A program made the translations under genes and the position numbers. Positions 1 through 7,937 of a stretch of DNA of 44,645 bases are shown here, piece after piece. The notes beneath the pieces were generated by a model. That model did not search any database. It was not told the DNA's origin and saw nothing but the letters and a program-made list of their open reading frames with translations. Numbering within the stretch: the stretch's first letter is position 1; each line of letters starts with the position of its first letter. Source of the DNA: Ignavibacteria bacterium (GTDB taxonomy: Bacteria; Bacteroidota; Ignavibacteria; Ignavibacteriales; Ignavibacteriaceae); assembly GCA_030684555.1 (NCBI GenBank), contig JAUXVN010000065.1:1-44645 (forward strand), written 5' to 3'.

Positions 1-21
1 GCCGCGGCGGACTGTTTATCT

Positions 22-136
22 ACCTTATTACCTTATTGTTATAAAGATAAAATAATATAGGAATTCTTTATGATGGAAGATAAGGTAATAAGGTTGATAT
101 TCTTTCGATTATCTTGGTTATTAAGGTAATAAGGTT
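22..136. repeat. Three-copy AAGGTAATAAGG repeat, one copy inverted
   Basis: ACCTTATTACCTTATT is at 22-37. Its inverse, ATAAGGTAATAAGGT, is at 80-94, and a third copy, TAAGGTAATAAGGTT, is at 122-136 in the same orientation as the second. The first copy can pair with either of the others (about 14-15 bp), so two mutually exclusive hairpins are possible. Each copy is itself built from a repeated AAGGTAAT-like unit. Function is unknown. Confidence 0.65.
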
Positions 137-189
137 AATTATGACATACATTTTAAAGCAGACTCATTTATATTTTGTATTAATTTTCA

Positions 190-230
190 CCCGATTGCAT
201 CGGGGCTTTTTTCCCAAGCATCGTCTTGGG
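190..230. terminator. Tandem hairpins resembling a bidirectional terminator
   Basis: CCCGAT (190-195) pairs with ATCGGG (199-204) and is followed by GCTTTTTT, a typical intrinsic terminator on the plus strand. Directly after it, CCCAAG (213-218) pairs with CTTGGG (225-230). Preceding T's and following A's extend that stem and give a T-run on the minus strand too. It probably ends a plus-strand transcript from left of the window and backs up termination of the minus-strand gene at 314-676. Confidence 0.55.
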
Positions 231-275
231 AAAAAGGTAGTTCCTAAGGATCAATTTCCCATTTTTAAGGGTTGA

Positions 276-320
276 CTAAAAAGATTAGAAAGTAAGGGAT
301 GTTAATACATCCCTTACTTA
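276..320 (-). terminator. Terminator hairpin over the stop codon of the small membrane protein gene
   Basis: AGTAAGGGATG (291-301) and CATCCCTTACT (308-318) form an 11-bp perfect stem with a 6-nt TTAATA loop. Read on the minus strand the stem includes the TAA stop codon (314-316) and is followed by TCTAATCTTTTTAG, so it fits an intrinsic terminator for the leftward gene. Confidence 0.6.
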
Positions 321-676
321 ATCTCATTTGTAGTAGCTCTTTCCGAACCGTACTTATGAGCCACTATCATACCGATTCCGGTAAAAATGAAAATGAATAC
401 TGGTATAGCGATTTCAAAATCATAGTCAGCAACCCACTTTCCGAGACCTAAACCAATACCGAAAAAAATCATTATGATTCCCGCTTTAGGTAAGAAGGTT
501 GATGATTGAACTTCTTTTTTTCTCATCAAGTCCTTCAATTCTTCGCTTGTAAAACCACGTTCAATAAGCATCTGTTTCTGTCGGAAGTTGAAGTAAATTA
601 TTGAGACCAATACCGAACCTGTCACTAAAAAAAATGTTATCGGTATTAAAAATACAAGTTGGGCTTCATCAGGCAT
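314..676 (-). CDS. Small three-helix membrane protein, DUF6249-like
   Basis: A 120-residue protein with three probable membrane helices (about residues 8-30, 62-82 and 88-108). Between the first two is a charged cytosolic stretch containing QKQMLIERGFTSEELKDLM. The pattern of helix, 'ERGF..EEL' segment, then two helices resembles the DUF6249 family of small inner-membrane proteins found beside ECF sigma factors in Bacteroidota. Recognition is by pattern, not search. It is transcribed divergently from the ECF sigma/anti-sigma pair across a 131-bp gap, so it may be part of the same regulatory unit. Molecular function is unknown. Its end overlaps a terminator hairpin. Confidence 0.7.
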   Translation of the reverse strand: MPDEAQLVFLIPITFFLVTGSVLVSIIYFNFRQKQMLIERGFTSEELKDLMRKKEVQSSTFLPKAGIIMIFFGIGLGLGKWVADYDFEIAIPVFIFIFTGIGMIVAHKYGSERATTNEIK

Positions 677-807
677 TTTTATTTCTCCATTATGTTATTA
701 ATAATTTGTTCTCTGATATTTAAGACTACAATTTTATTGTTTAGGTTACACCAAAGAATAATTATTTTATTTGTAACTTTTTACGCAAGAATTAAGTCTT
801 AATAATT

Positions 808-1350
808 ATGAGAAATTTAAGCGATACTGATATTATTGATTCAATACTGAAGGGTAATGCAGTAGACTTTAATCTTCTAATTGATAAATATAAACACCGT
901 GCTTTTTCAATGTTAAAAAGAATGCTAAAAAATCAGATGGATGCTGAAGAAGTTTTACAAGACAGTTTTCTGAAAGCTTATTACGGACTTAAAAATTTCC
1001 GCAAAGAATCAAAATTCTCCACATGGTTTTATTCAATAGTATATCATTCTGCATTATCGAGGCTTTCAAGTGTAAAAGAAAAGTATCAAAAACAAATGGA
1101 ATCAATTGAAGATAATTTTGAAGTTGAATCTCTAAAAACAGATTTTGAAACAAATGATTACTCAAGCTTACATGATATGATTTCTAAACTTCCAACAAAA
1201 TATGCATCTGCTGTAAACCTATTTTATCTCGAAGAAATGAGTTGTGAGGAAATTGCAGAAATCATGAAAATATCGGTTTCAAATGTAAAAGTATTGCTGC
1301 ATAGGTCTCGTAATTATTTGCGTGAAATATCTAAGGGAAAAGGAGTTTAA
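808..1350 (+). CDS. ECF-type RNA polymerase sigma factor
   Basis: A 180-residue sigma-70 family protein of ECF size. Region 2 lies at about residues 10-85, with the DAEEVLQDSFLKAYYGLKNF core and the promoter-melting segment STWFYSIVYHSALSRL. Region 4 lies at about 122-172, with LPTKYASAVNLFYLEEMS and the helix-turn-helix CEEIAEIMKISVSNVKVLLHRSR. It should direct core polymerase to a small regulon held in check by the anti-sigma factor encoded 2 bp downstream. There is no strong Shine-Dalgarno ahead of this ATG, which is common in Bacteroidota. Upstream, TGTAAC (772-777) and GTCTT (796-800) vaguely recall an ECF promoter and could reflect autoregulation; the 18-nt spacing is long, so this is weak. 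Confidence 0.92.
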   Translation: MRNLSDTDIIDSILKGNAVDFNLLIDKYKHRAFSMLKRMLKNQMDAEEVLQDSFLKAYYGLKNFRKESKFSTWFYSIVYHSALSRLSSVKEKYQKQMESIEDNFEVESLKTDFETNDYSSLHDMISKLPTKYASAVNLFYLEEMSCEEIAEIMKISVSNVKVLLHRSRNYLREISKGKGV

Positions 1351-1352
1351 TC

Positions 1353-1853
1353 GTGTCGATACATTTATCAGAAGAACAAGTAAATAATTATTTAGACAAT
1401 CCAAATTTCTCAGATGATTCAAATAGTATTCATGAGCACATTCAAAATTGTGATCAATGCAAAACACTATTTAAGGAGTTAAAATCAATTCATGAAGAGT
1501 TAAAAAAATTATCTTTGCTTGAATTGAAAACAGACATAAATACGAGAATAATGAAAAAGGTAATGGTAAATCTAAAACGTAATCGCCAACACAACGGATT
1601 TTTAATTACCATTTTGACAGTGCTGATATCACCAATTATTTCATTGTTATATTATGTATTTAGCAGTTCGGGAAATTCTACCGGTCGAGAAACGATTGTT
1701 AATAATATACAACCATATTCTAATGCCTTATCAGAGTATCTAACCGGAATTTTCAAATCGGGTTACAGTCAAAGTATAACGATGACTATTTTGTTACTCT
1801 CGATATTATCATTCTATTTTCTCTTCGACAAATACCCAAGAAAAAATTTATAG
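1353..1853 (+). CDS. Membrane-anchored zinc-finger anti-sigma factor
   Basis: A 166-residue protein. The GTG start at 1353 is chosen because it lies 2 bp after the sigma-factor stop and 7-8 nt after an AAAGGAG ribosome-binding site inside that gene's end. The N-terminus carries the ZAS motif H29-x3-C33-x2-C36 typical of zinc-binding anti-sigma factors that grip the sigma factor in the cytosol. A membrane helix follows at about 83-103, then a short probable periplasmic segment and a second helix at about 141-158. The sigma pairing is inferred from operon order and the motif. The triggering signal is unknown. Confidence 0.85.
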   Translation: MSIHLSEEQVNNYLDNPNFSDDSNSIHEHIQNCDQCKTLFKELKSIHEELKKLSLLELKTDINTRIMKKVMVNLKRNRQHNGFLITILTVLISPIISLLYYVFSSSGNSTGRETIVNNIQPYSNALSEYLTGIFKSGYSQSITMTILLLSILSFYFLFDKYPRKNL

Positions 1854-1908
1854 TCATTTATAAATTTTAAAGTAAAAATTTATTTTTCTGTCCCGCGTTC
1901 GATTTTGC

Positions 1909-1936
1909 TTGACAAATAAAAAAAATATTCTTATCT
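1909..1936 (+). promoter_or_regulatory. Candidate promoter for the M20-cyanophycinase-YfcC operon
   Basis: TTGACA at 1909-1914 is a perfect -35 hexamer. It is followed after 16 nt by TTATCT (1931-1936), a fair -10, about 50 nt before the ATG at 1986. The region is very AT-rich, so chance matches are possible, and Bacteroidota sigma factors often use other motifs. Confidence 0.35.
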
Positions 1937-1985
1937 CTGTAACAAATATTTCAGAAATTATTAATAATGTAATAAGATATTCATC

Positions 1986-3080
1986 ATGGAACATCCGAGA
2001 CTCATAGAAATATTCATTCAACTCGCTAAAATCAATGCTCTCTCTACTGAAGAAGCCCCCGTTGCAGATTATATAAAATCGTTTTTAATGAATTTAGGTT
2101 TGACTATTGAAAAAGATAATTCAGACATACACACCGGAAGCAATACGGGAAACGTCATTTGCAAAGTTGGTTCAGGTGGTAATTTTTTAATGCTTTCTCA
2201 CATGGATACTGCACGCCCAACCGCTGAACTTGTCACTATAATTTTAGAAGATAAAATAGTCTCTAACGGAAAAACTGTTCTCGGAGTTGATAATAGAGCA
2301 GGTATTGCAGTTCTACTCTATACCATGGAACAATCAGTTAAACAAAAGGAAAAAATTAAAGACTTCACATTATCATTCACAACATGTGAAGAAACAACTT
2401 TGGGCGGATCCACTAATCTTAAGATTGATGAGAATATTGAATATGCATTTATTTTTGATTCATCACACCGCCCCGGAACATTTATTAATGCAGCATGCGG
2501 AGCAAAAAGTTTCAACATAGTTATTGCTGGAAAACCTTCTCATTCCGGTATCGCTCCGGAAAAAGGAATCAATGCAATCACAATTGCTGCGAATGCAATT
2601 TCTAAGTTAGATTGGGGCAGAATTGATAATGATACAACCGCAAACATTGGATTACTAAACGGCGGTAGTGCAGTGAATGTTATTCCGGAAAAAGTTGTGA
2701 TTGACGGAGAAGTCCGCTCTTTTGATATGAATAAAGTGGAATCAGTAATTCAAAATATAAATCGTGTTTTTGAAAAAGAAGCAGCAAAACTTGATGGGAC
2801 AATCCTTTTCACCGACTTATGGGATTTCAAACCGTTCACTGTTTCGAAAGATGAAGAAGTTTTTAAGCGGATTGAAGAAGTTATGATCAGAATAGGTTTA
2901 GAGCCTAAACCGGTAATATCTCTTGGCGGCAGTGATGCTAATTCACTAAATGGAAGAGGAATCCCTTCTATCAATTTAGGAATTGGTGCTCAAAATCCTC
3001 ATGCAAATGATGAATTTATTTTTATAAATGACCTAATCAAGTCAGCAGAAATAGCTTTTGAACTAATAAGGGAAAACTAA
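1986..3080 (+). CDS. M20-family metallopeptidase, peptidase T-like
   Basis: A 364-residue cytosolic zinc-dependent exopeptidase of the M20/PepT-like group, close to the usual length. Visible catalytic features are H72 and D74 in LSHMDTARP, the metal-bridging D102 in GVDNRAG, and the base/ligand pair E135-E136 in TTCEETTLGG. The dimerisation-domain segment AGKPSHSGIAPEKG and the C-terminal metal histidine in GAQNPHANDEF are also present. It is expected to cleave short peptides, tripeptides or dipeptides; the exact substrate is unknown. No signal peptide is seen. It heads a tight operon with a secreted cyanophycinase (1-bp gap) and a YfcC-type carrier, so it may finish digestion of imported dipeptides; that role is inference. 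Confidence 0.9.
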   Translation: MEHPRLIEIFIQLAKINALSTEEAPVADYIKSFLMNLGLTIEKDNSDIHTGSNTGNVICKVGSGGNFLMLSHMDTARPTAELVTIILEDKIVSNGKTVLGVDNRAGIAVLLYTMEQSVKQKEKIKDFTLSFTTCEETTLGGSTNLKIDENIEYAFIFDSSHRPGTFINAACGAKSFNIVIAGKPSHSGIAPEKGINAITIAANAISKLDWGRIDNDTTANIGLLNGGSAVNVIPEKVVIDGEVRSFDMNKVESVIQNINRVFEKEAAKLDGTILFTDLWDFKPFTVSKDEEVFKRIEEVMIRIGLEPKPVISLGGSDANSLNGRGIPSINLGIGAQNPHANDEFIFINDLIKSAEIAFELIREN

Positions 3081-3081
3081 A

Positions 3082-3939
3082 ATGATAAAAAAGTTTCTGT
3101 TTGTCGTTCTGTTAACCTGTTTGTTTTTTTATGCGGAAGGTTTATCTCAAACAAAAGGTAAATTGGTGATAGTTGGTGGGGTTCAAGTTACTAGTATAAT
3201 GAAAAAATTTGTTGAATTGGCAGGCGGCTCAAATGCAAAAATTATTGTAATCCCGAATGCTGGTTCTTATCCTGTAGAAAGTTCGTTAGAACAGGTTGAA
3301 GAATTTACAGAATTAGGGGCAGTTTCCGATTATCTTCTTTTTACAAGAGAAACTGCTGATGCCGACAGTAACCTAAAAAAACTTGAGAATGTTACAGCCG
3401 TATTTTTTCTTGGTGGTGATCAAAGTGATCTTACGAGAGATATGCTTGGAACAAAATTGTTAGCAAAAGTATTTGAGTTTTATAATAATGGTGGATTAGT
3501 TGGCGGGACAAGTGCCGGTGCGGCTGTTATGAGTGAAGTAATGATAACCGGCAACGAACTTATTAATAAAGATTCGACAAGAAATTTTATTACTATCGAA
3601 CGGGGAAATGTTGAGACCAAACAAGGATTTGGATTTTTGAAATCAGTAATTATAGATCAACATTTTCTCAAACGCAAAAGACACAATAGAACTATGTCAA
3701 CTCTAATTGAGCATCCAAATCTAATTGGAGTTGCTATTGATGAATCATCTGCAATTGTTGTTTATCCGGACGATACTTTTGAGGTGATTGGCGATAATCA
3801 AGTTTTAGTTTATGATCCAACCAAATCAAATAATATTCGAGAAGATTCAAAGGGAAATCTTGGAATAAGTGAACTGAAATTACACGTTTTAATTAATGGT
3901 GATAAATTCAATCTTAAAACCGGAAGAGTAATTGAATGA
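3082..3939 (+). CDS. Secreted cyanophycinase (peptidase family S51)
   Basis: A 285-residue protein with an N-terminal signal peptide (about residues 1-22, ending near GLSQ), so it acts in the periplasm or outside. The S51 fold is clear: GGDQ near residue 114, the nucleophile elbow GGTSAGA with Ser144, the DQHFLKRKR segment with His194, and AIDESSA with Glu221. The His-to-Glu spacing of 27 residues matches the Ser/His/Glu triad described for cyanobacterial CphB. Cyanophycinases cut multi-L-arginyl-poly-L-aspartate into beta-Asp-Arg dipeptides. The gene sits between an M20 peptidase and, with a 4-bp overlap, a DcuC/YfcC-like carrier. Some S51 relatives cleave other Asp peptides, so cyanophycin as substrate is likely but not proven. 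Confidence 0.88.
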   Translation: MIKKFLFVVLLTCLFFYAEGLSQTKGKLVIVGGVQVTSIMKKFVELAGGSNAKIIVIPNAGSYPVESSLEQVEEFTELGAVSDYLLFTRETADADSNLKKLENVTAVFFLGGDQSDLTRDMLGTKLLAKVFEFYNNGGLVGGTSAGAAVMSEVMITGNELINKDSTRNFITIERGNVETKQGFGFLKSVIIDQHFLKRKRHNRTMSTLIEHPNLIGVAIDESSAIVVYPDDTFEVIGDNQVLVYDPTKSNNIREDSKGNLGISELKLHVLINGDKFNLKTGRVIE

Positions 3940-5354
3940 GTAAAGTTAAAAAACTTCTTCCATTCAAACTAAAAGTTCCGAATACTTATCTTCTTATTTT
4001 TTCTATTCTTATAATAATTGCGGCGTTGACCTGGGTTATTCCCGGAGGTAAGTATGAGCGAACTATCCTTAACGGAAGGGAAGTAGTTGTCCAAAATTCA
4101 TTTCATTATATCGACAGTCATCCGCAAGGTATAAGCGAATTATTTATCTCACCGCTCAAGGGATTTGTTGAAGCAGCATTAATTATAGGTTTTGTGTTGA
4201 TTGTTGGAGGTGCATTTAATGTACTTCAAACAACTGATGCAATTAATTCATTAATTAATAAACTTGCTCGAGCACATAAGAAGTCAAAAATCCTTAGAGT
4301 AATGTTTATTCCACTATTAATTTTTATGTTCTCTCTTGGCGGGGCAACTTTCGGAATGAATGAAGAGATCATTCCATTTGTACTTATTATTGTTCCAATA
4401 TGTTTAGCTTTAGGTTACGACTCGATTGTTGGGGTAGCAATTCCACTCGTAGGGGCACATATTGGATTTGCAGGTGCATTTCTAAACCCCTTCAATGTAG
4501 GAATTGCACAAGGGATAGCTGGAGTTCCCCTATTTTCCGGAATTGGGTATCGTGTAATAGTTTGGTTAATATCAACAATTGTTGCTATACTTTTCATCTA
4601 TCGTTATGTTAAAAAAATTGAAAAGAAACCTGAGATTAGTCCAACATTTAATGAAGATAATGAAAGAAGAAGAACCGAACATTTTGATAATATATATGAA
4701 GAGAACGTAACTTTTTCAATCCGACATAAATTAGTTCTGATAACATTCGCTTTATCGTTAGTAATGGTTGTGATCGGTGTAGTAAAGCTGGATTGGTTTA
4801 TTGAAGAAATTGCAGCACTCTTTTTTGTTATGGGGATTGTATGCGGAATTATTGGCGGATTATCGAGTGAGAAGATAATAAAGTCTTTTATTGATGGGGC
4901 TAAGGATCTTGTCGGGACAGCTTTTATTATCGCCTTAGCAAGAGCAACTTTAGTTATTTCAAGGGATGGACAAATTATCGATACAATTTTATTTAATCTT
5001 TCACCATTCGTCGAATCTTCTTCGGCGATATTAGCTTCACAGAAAATGTTTTTCATCCAATCGATTATAAACTTTTTTGTTCATTCGGGAAGCGGGCAGG
5101 CTGCACTTACAATGCCCATTATGGCTCCACTGGCAGACTTGGCAGGTGTAACAAGACAAACAGCGATACTTGCTTTTCAGTTAGGTGAATTCACAAATAT
5201 TATTATTCCAACATCAGCTGTTACAATGGGAGCTTTGTCGATGGCAAGAGTTCCATGGGACAAGTGGGCAAAATGGGTTCTTCCGTTAATGATAATTTTA
5301 TTTATTCTGGGATTTGCACTTTTAATTCCACCAAACTTAATGGGCTGGCACTAA
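3936..5354 (+). CDS. YfcC/DcuC-family inner-membrane carrier
   Basis: A 472-residue polytopic membrane protein with about 11-12 hydrophobic helices and the features of the YfcC branch of the C4-dicarboxylate/anaerobic carrier superfamily. These include an early TWVIPGGKYER segment, a GGATFGMNEEIIPF motif in the first half, and HSGSGQAALTMPIMAPLADL and FTNIIIPTSAVTMGAL in the second half. YfcC relatives are predicted antiporters for basic amino acids. The start codon overlaps the cyanophycinase stop by 4 bp, implying coupled translation. The context suggests import of arginine, ornithine or Asp-Arg-type dipeptides released by the upstream enzymes. Substrate assignment is inference. Confidence 0.85.
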   Translation: MSKVKKLLPFKLKVPNTYLLIFSILIIIAALTWVIPGGKYERTILNGREVVVQNSFHYIDSHPQGISELFISPLKGFVEAALIIGFVLIVGGAFNVLQTTDAINSLINKLARAHKKSKILRVMFIPLLIFMFSLGGATFGMNEEIIPFVLIIVPICLALGYDSIVGVAIPLVGAHIGFAGAFLNPFNVGIAQGIAGVPLFSGIGYRVIVWLISTIVAILFIYRYVKKIEKKPEISPTFNEDNERRRTEHFDNIYEENVTFSIRHKLVLITFALSLVMVVIGVVKLDWFIEEIAALFFVMGIVCGIIGGLSSEKIIKSFIDGAKDLVGTAFIIALARATLVISRDGQIIDTILFNLSPFVESSSAILASQKMFFIQSIINFFVHSGSGQAALTMPIMAPLADLAGVTRQTAILAFQLGEFTNIIIPTSAVTMGALSMARVPWDKWAKWVLPLMIILFILGFALLIPPNLMGWH

Positions 5355-5384
5355 TTTTTTATCAATCAATAAAAGAGGTATGAC

Positions 5385-6485
5385 ATGAAAAAAATGTTTC
5401 TGGTTTTTACAATAATGCTGTTAGGCATTATCGATACTTTTCCTCAAGCAAGTTTTACTACCGGTGCACTGGAGGTAGCTGTGAATCAATATGGAAGAAT
5501 AAGATTATTCACCCCTGATGATGTAAGACATTTGCAACGAGCCTCAATTTTAGTGGGTACTTCATCTACCACAGTTTATGATTATCAAAATGATGGTGAT
5601 ACGCAAGATCCTACTGAACTTGTGGCGAATCCAACATTAAGCGATTTTGAAATTTATGGTTCATATAACAACCTCTATTCATCATTACCGCCTGATGTTT
5701 TAGTAAAATTGAATGTTTATGGCTGGACAAATGGAAATTATGCGATATTTAAGTTTACAGTTGTAAATAATGAAACTGCCGCCTTGAACTCTTTAATAGG
5801 GCTTGATATTATTCCTGAAGTTGGGCAGGCTTATGGTTTTGATACTGTTTCATTTAACTCTTCCGAAAATGTAATCCGCTTTCATAGAGGAAGTGATGTG
5901 AATTTAGGAATCAAATTATTATCAGGCACTCTCTCTTCTTTATATTCTTTTGAATGGTATTCCGGTTATACAGTCGATACCGATTATTGGAACTGGATGA
6001 ATCATGGATCAGTTCAACCTCAATATATTTCAACAACTGAAGATGGTCCGGTTACAATTACTTCGCAGGCTCCTGTCGAAATTAATTCGGGTGAAATGGT
6101 TGAAGTATTTTATGCAATGGCTCTTGGTACTGATGAAGAAATTATGTTATCCGGAATATCGGCTGCAACACAAAAATATCAATCTTTATTTACATCAGTA
6201 AATGATGGTTCTAATTCCCCCTTAAAATATTCGTTAGAGCAAAATTATCCGAATCCATTTAATCCAAGTACTACAATTTCTTATCTTCTTGAAAAAAGTG
6301 GTTTAGTTACTATAAAAGTTTATGATATTCTAGGGAATGTGGTAACAACCCTTATCAATCAAGAGCAATCTGCTGGTCAACATCAGCTAATCTTTAATGC
6401 AAGTGAACTTAGCAGCGGGCTTTATTTCTATTCAATTAAGTCTAATGGTTTTAATCAAACAAAAAAAATGATATTAATCAAATAA
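5385..6485 (+). CDS. Secreted T9SS cargo protein, unknown beta-rich domain
   Basis: A 366-residue protein with a signal peptide (about 1-20), a beta-rich domain of unknown function (about 22-275) and a C-terminal Por/T9SS sorting domain. The sorting domain starts at LEQNYPNPFNPSTTI (about residue 284) and ends in KKMILIK, so export to the outer surface is expected. The central domain is clearly paralogous to that of the next gene: both contain RASLLVG/RASILVG, PTLSDFE, YGWT-G-Y and NNET blocks in the same order. The ATG has a good AAGAGG ribosome-binding site. The gene starts 30 bp after the YfcC gene and may belong to the same transcript. Biochemical role is unknown. Confidence 0.85.
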   Translation: MKKMFLVFTIMLLGIIDTFPQASFTTGALEVAVNQYGRIRLFTPDDVRHLQRASILVGTSSTTVYDYQNDGDTQDPTELVANPTLSDFEIYGSYNNLYSSLPPDVLVKLNVYGWTNGNYAIFKFTVVNNETAALNSLIGLDIIPEVGQAYGFDTVSFNSSENVIRFHRGSDVNLGIKLLSGTLSSLYSFEWYSGYTVDTDYWNWMNHGSVQPQYISTTEDGPVTITSQAPVEINSGEMVEVFYAMALGTDEEIMLSGISAATQKYQSLFTSVNDGSNSPLKYSLEQNYPNPFNPSTTISYLLEKSGLVTIKVYDILGNVVTTLINQEQSAGQHQLIFNASELSSGLYFYSIKSNGFNQTKKMILIK

Positions 6486-6501
6486 ACTAAAAAGGTGCGT
6501 T

Positions 6502-7452
6502 ATGAAAAAATTGCTTTCTTTTCTTTTTGTTTTAATGTTTTCATTTGTCTTAACGACAGATAGTATCGCTCAAAGTTTTTATACCGGTGCAATAGGAATT
6601 ACTCAAAGCAATGGTGGAAGAACCCGCATTTTCTCAAATAATTTAACTACCAGATTAATTGATCGAGCATCATTACTTGTAGGGGTTAGTCAAACTTCGG
6701 TTTTTGATTATAATGAAGATCAAAACGGAATAGTAAACGCAGCTACAGTTACTTCCCCAACTCTTAGTGATTTTGAAGTTACAAGTACAATCAATAATTC
6801 ATATTCAAACATGCCTCCAAATCTTGAAGTTGCAATTAATTATTATGGTTGGACAGATGGTGCTTATATTTTAGGTAAGATGACAATAAAGAATAACGAG
6901 ACTTCCGCTATTAATGCGGTTGTTGGTTTAGAAGTTATTCCTCAAATTGATGGTGTTTATGGTGGTGAAACTGTAAAGTATGATGTTGCATCACAAACTA
7001 CTCTCATGAATAAAATAGGATGGGCAGGAATTAAATTCTTCTCTGCATCACAAACTGCATTAAAATCAATTGAGTGGGTGAGTGATTACGGAAACGATTC
7101 ACTTTATTATTCATGGCTTACACAAGGCTCATTTGATGCCCCTCTGACAGTAGGTGTTGATGGTGCTGTTGCTATTCTTGGACAAAATGGAATTAATGTT
7201 CCTGCCGGACAATCAACAATATTCTACTTTGGGATTTCATTGGGTGCAGATCAGGCAACCTGTATTAGCAATATGGATTTGTGTCAACAAAAGTATTTCG
7301 TGATTCTGCCGGTTGAATTAACTTCTTTCATCGGAACTGTAAAAGGAAATAGCGTAAATCTTGATTGGACAACTGCTTCAGAATTAAATAACCGCGGTTT
7401 CGAAATCGAAAGAAAAATTGATAACAATTGGGTTACAGTTGGTTTTGTTTAA
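6502..7452 (+). CDS. Truncated paralogous T9SS cargo protein ending at an in-frame TAA
   Basis: The open part encodes 316 residues: a signal peptide (about 1-23), a beta-rich domain paralogous to the preceding gene (about 25-260), and the first half of the linker domain that begins PVELTSFIGTVKGNSVNLDW. Translation stops at TAA 7450-7452. Reading on in the same frame gives GKGTT and then the rest of the linker and a complete T9SS domain up to 7872. The sugar dehydrogenase at 29174 has GFVQGKGTTT at the equivalent site with CAA for Q, so a single C-to-T change would explain the stop. Without readthrough the product loses its sorting signal and should stay in the periplasm. Confidence 0.85.
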   Translation: MKKLLSFLFVLMFSFVLTTDSIAQSFYTGAIGITQSNGGRTRIFSNNLTTRLIDRASLLVGVSQTSVFDYNEDQNGIVNAATVTSPTLSDFEVTSTINNSYSNMPPNLEVAINYYGWTDGAYILGKMTIKNNETSAINAVVGLEVIPQIDGVYGGETVKYDVASQTTLMNKIGWAGIKFFSASQTALKSIEWVSDYGNDSLYYSWLTQGSFDAPLTVGVDGAVAILGQNGINVPAGQSTIFYFGISLGADQATCISNMDLCQQKYFVILPVELTSFIGTVKGNSVNLDWTTASELNNRGFEIERKIDNNWVTVGFV

Positions 7453-7872
7453 GGAAAAGGGACAACTTCAGATTTACAATCGTACAGATTTATTGATCAA
7501 CTAAATCTGGTTAATGCTCAATCAATTAATTATCGATTACGACAAATTGATTTTGATGGTACTTATAGTTATTCAAATGAAATTGAACTTGAATTTAGTC
7601 CTGTACCTAATGATTTAGTACTTGAGCAGAATTACCCAAATCCATTTAATCCGTCAACAAAGATTAATTTTCAATTACCTTCTAATGGATTTGTTAACCT
7701 AAAAATTTATGATGCAATTGGGAATGAGGTAACAACTCTCTTAAATCAAGTTCAAAGTGAAGGCTCACACAGCATTGATTTTAATGCAGCTAAATTAACC
7801 AGCGGTTTCTATTTCTGTGTTCTTAGATTTAATGATATTATTAAATCAAATAAAATGTTACTTATTAAATAA
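7453..7872 (+). pseudogene. Severed linker and T9SS sorting domain of the upstream gene
   Basis: The 139 codons after the TAA at 7450-7452 stay open in the same frame as the 6502 gene. They encode the end of the linker (INYRLRQIDFDGTYSYSN) and a canonical sorting domain with LEQNYPNPFNPSTKI, KIYDAIGNEV and a final KMLLIK before the stop at 7870-7872. No start codon or ribosome-binding site of its own is apparent. The downstream half looks undecayed, which means a recent mutation, a sequencing error, or rare readthrough. Confidence 0.85.
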
Positions 7873-7892
7873 ACTTGTTTGAATAACTAAAT

Positions 7893-7925
7893 TTCTCCGG
7901 AGATTGCTAAAAAATTTCCGGAGAA
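7893..7925. promoter_or_regulatory. Inverted repeat TTCTCCGGA/TCCGGAGAA before the RpiR gene
   Basis: TTCTCCGGA (7893-7901) and TCCGGAGAA (7917-7925) are perfect 9-bp inverse copies separated by 15 nt, ending 12 bp before the ATG of the RpiR-family regulator. No T-run follows on the plus strand, so a terminator is less obvious. It could be a terminator stem for the preceding gene or an operator for the regulator. Confidence 0.45.
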
Positions 7926-7937
7926 TCATTAATAAAA

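Larger units (their letters stand above)
1..313. other. Intergenic region with repeats and hairpins, no gene seen
   Basis: No convincing coding region is visible. The stretch holds three copies of an AAGGTAATAAGG-type repeat (22-136), a CCCGAT/ATCGGG hairpin followed by a T-run (190-212), a second hairpin CCCAAG/CTTGGG (213-230) flanked by T and A runs, and the terminator-like hairpin of the minus-strand gene (290-319). The pile-up of hairpins suggests the end of a plus-strand transcript entering from outside the window, meeting the convergent small membrane-protein gene. Confidence 0.6.

Noticed and set aside
4604-5056. 150-codon minus-strand reading frame inside the YfcC-type carrier gene
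   Set aside because: It lies wholly inside a strongly supported membrane carrier gene and its translation has no recognisable features.
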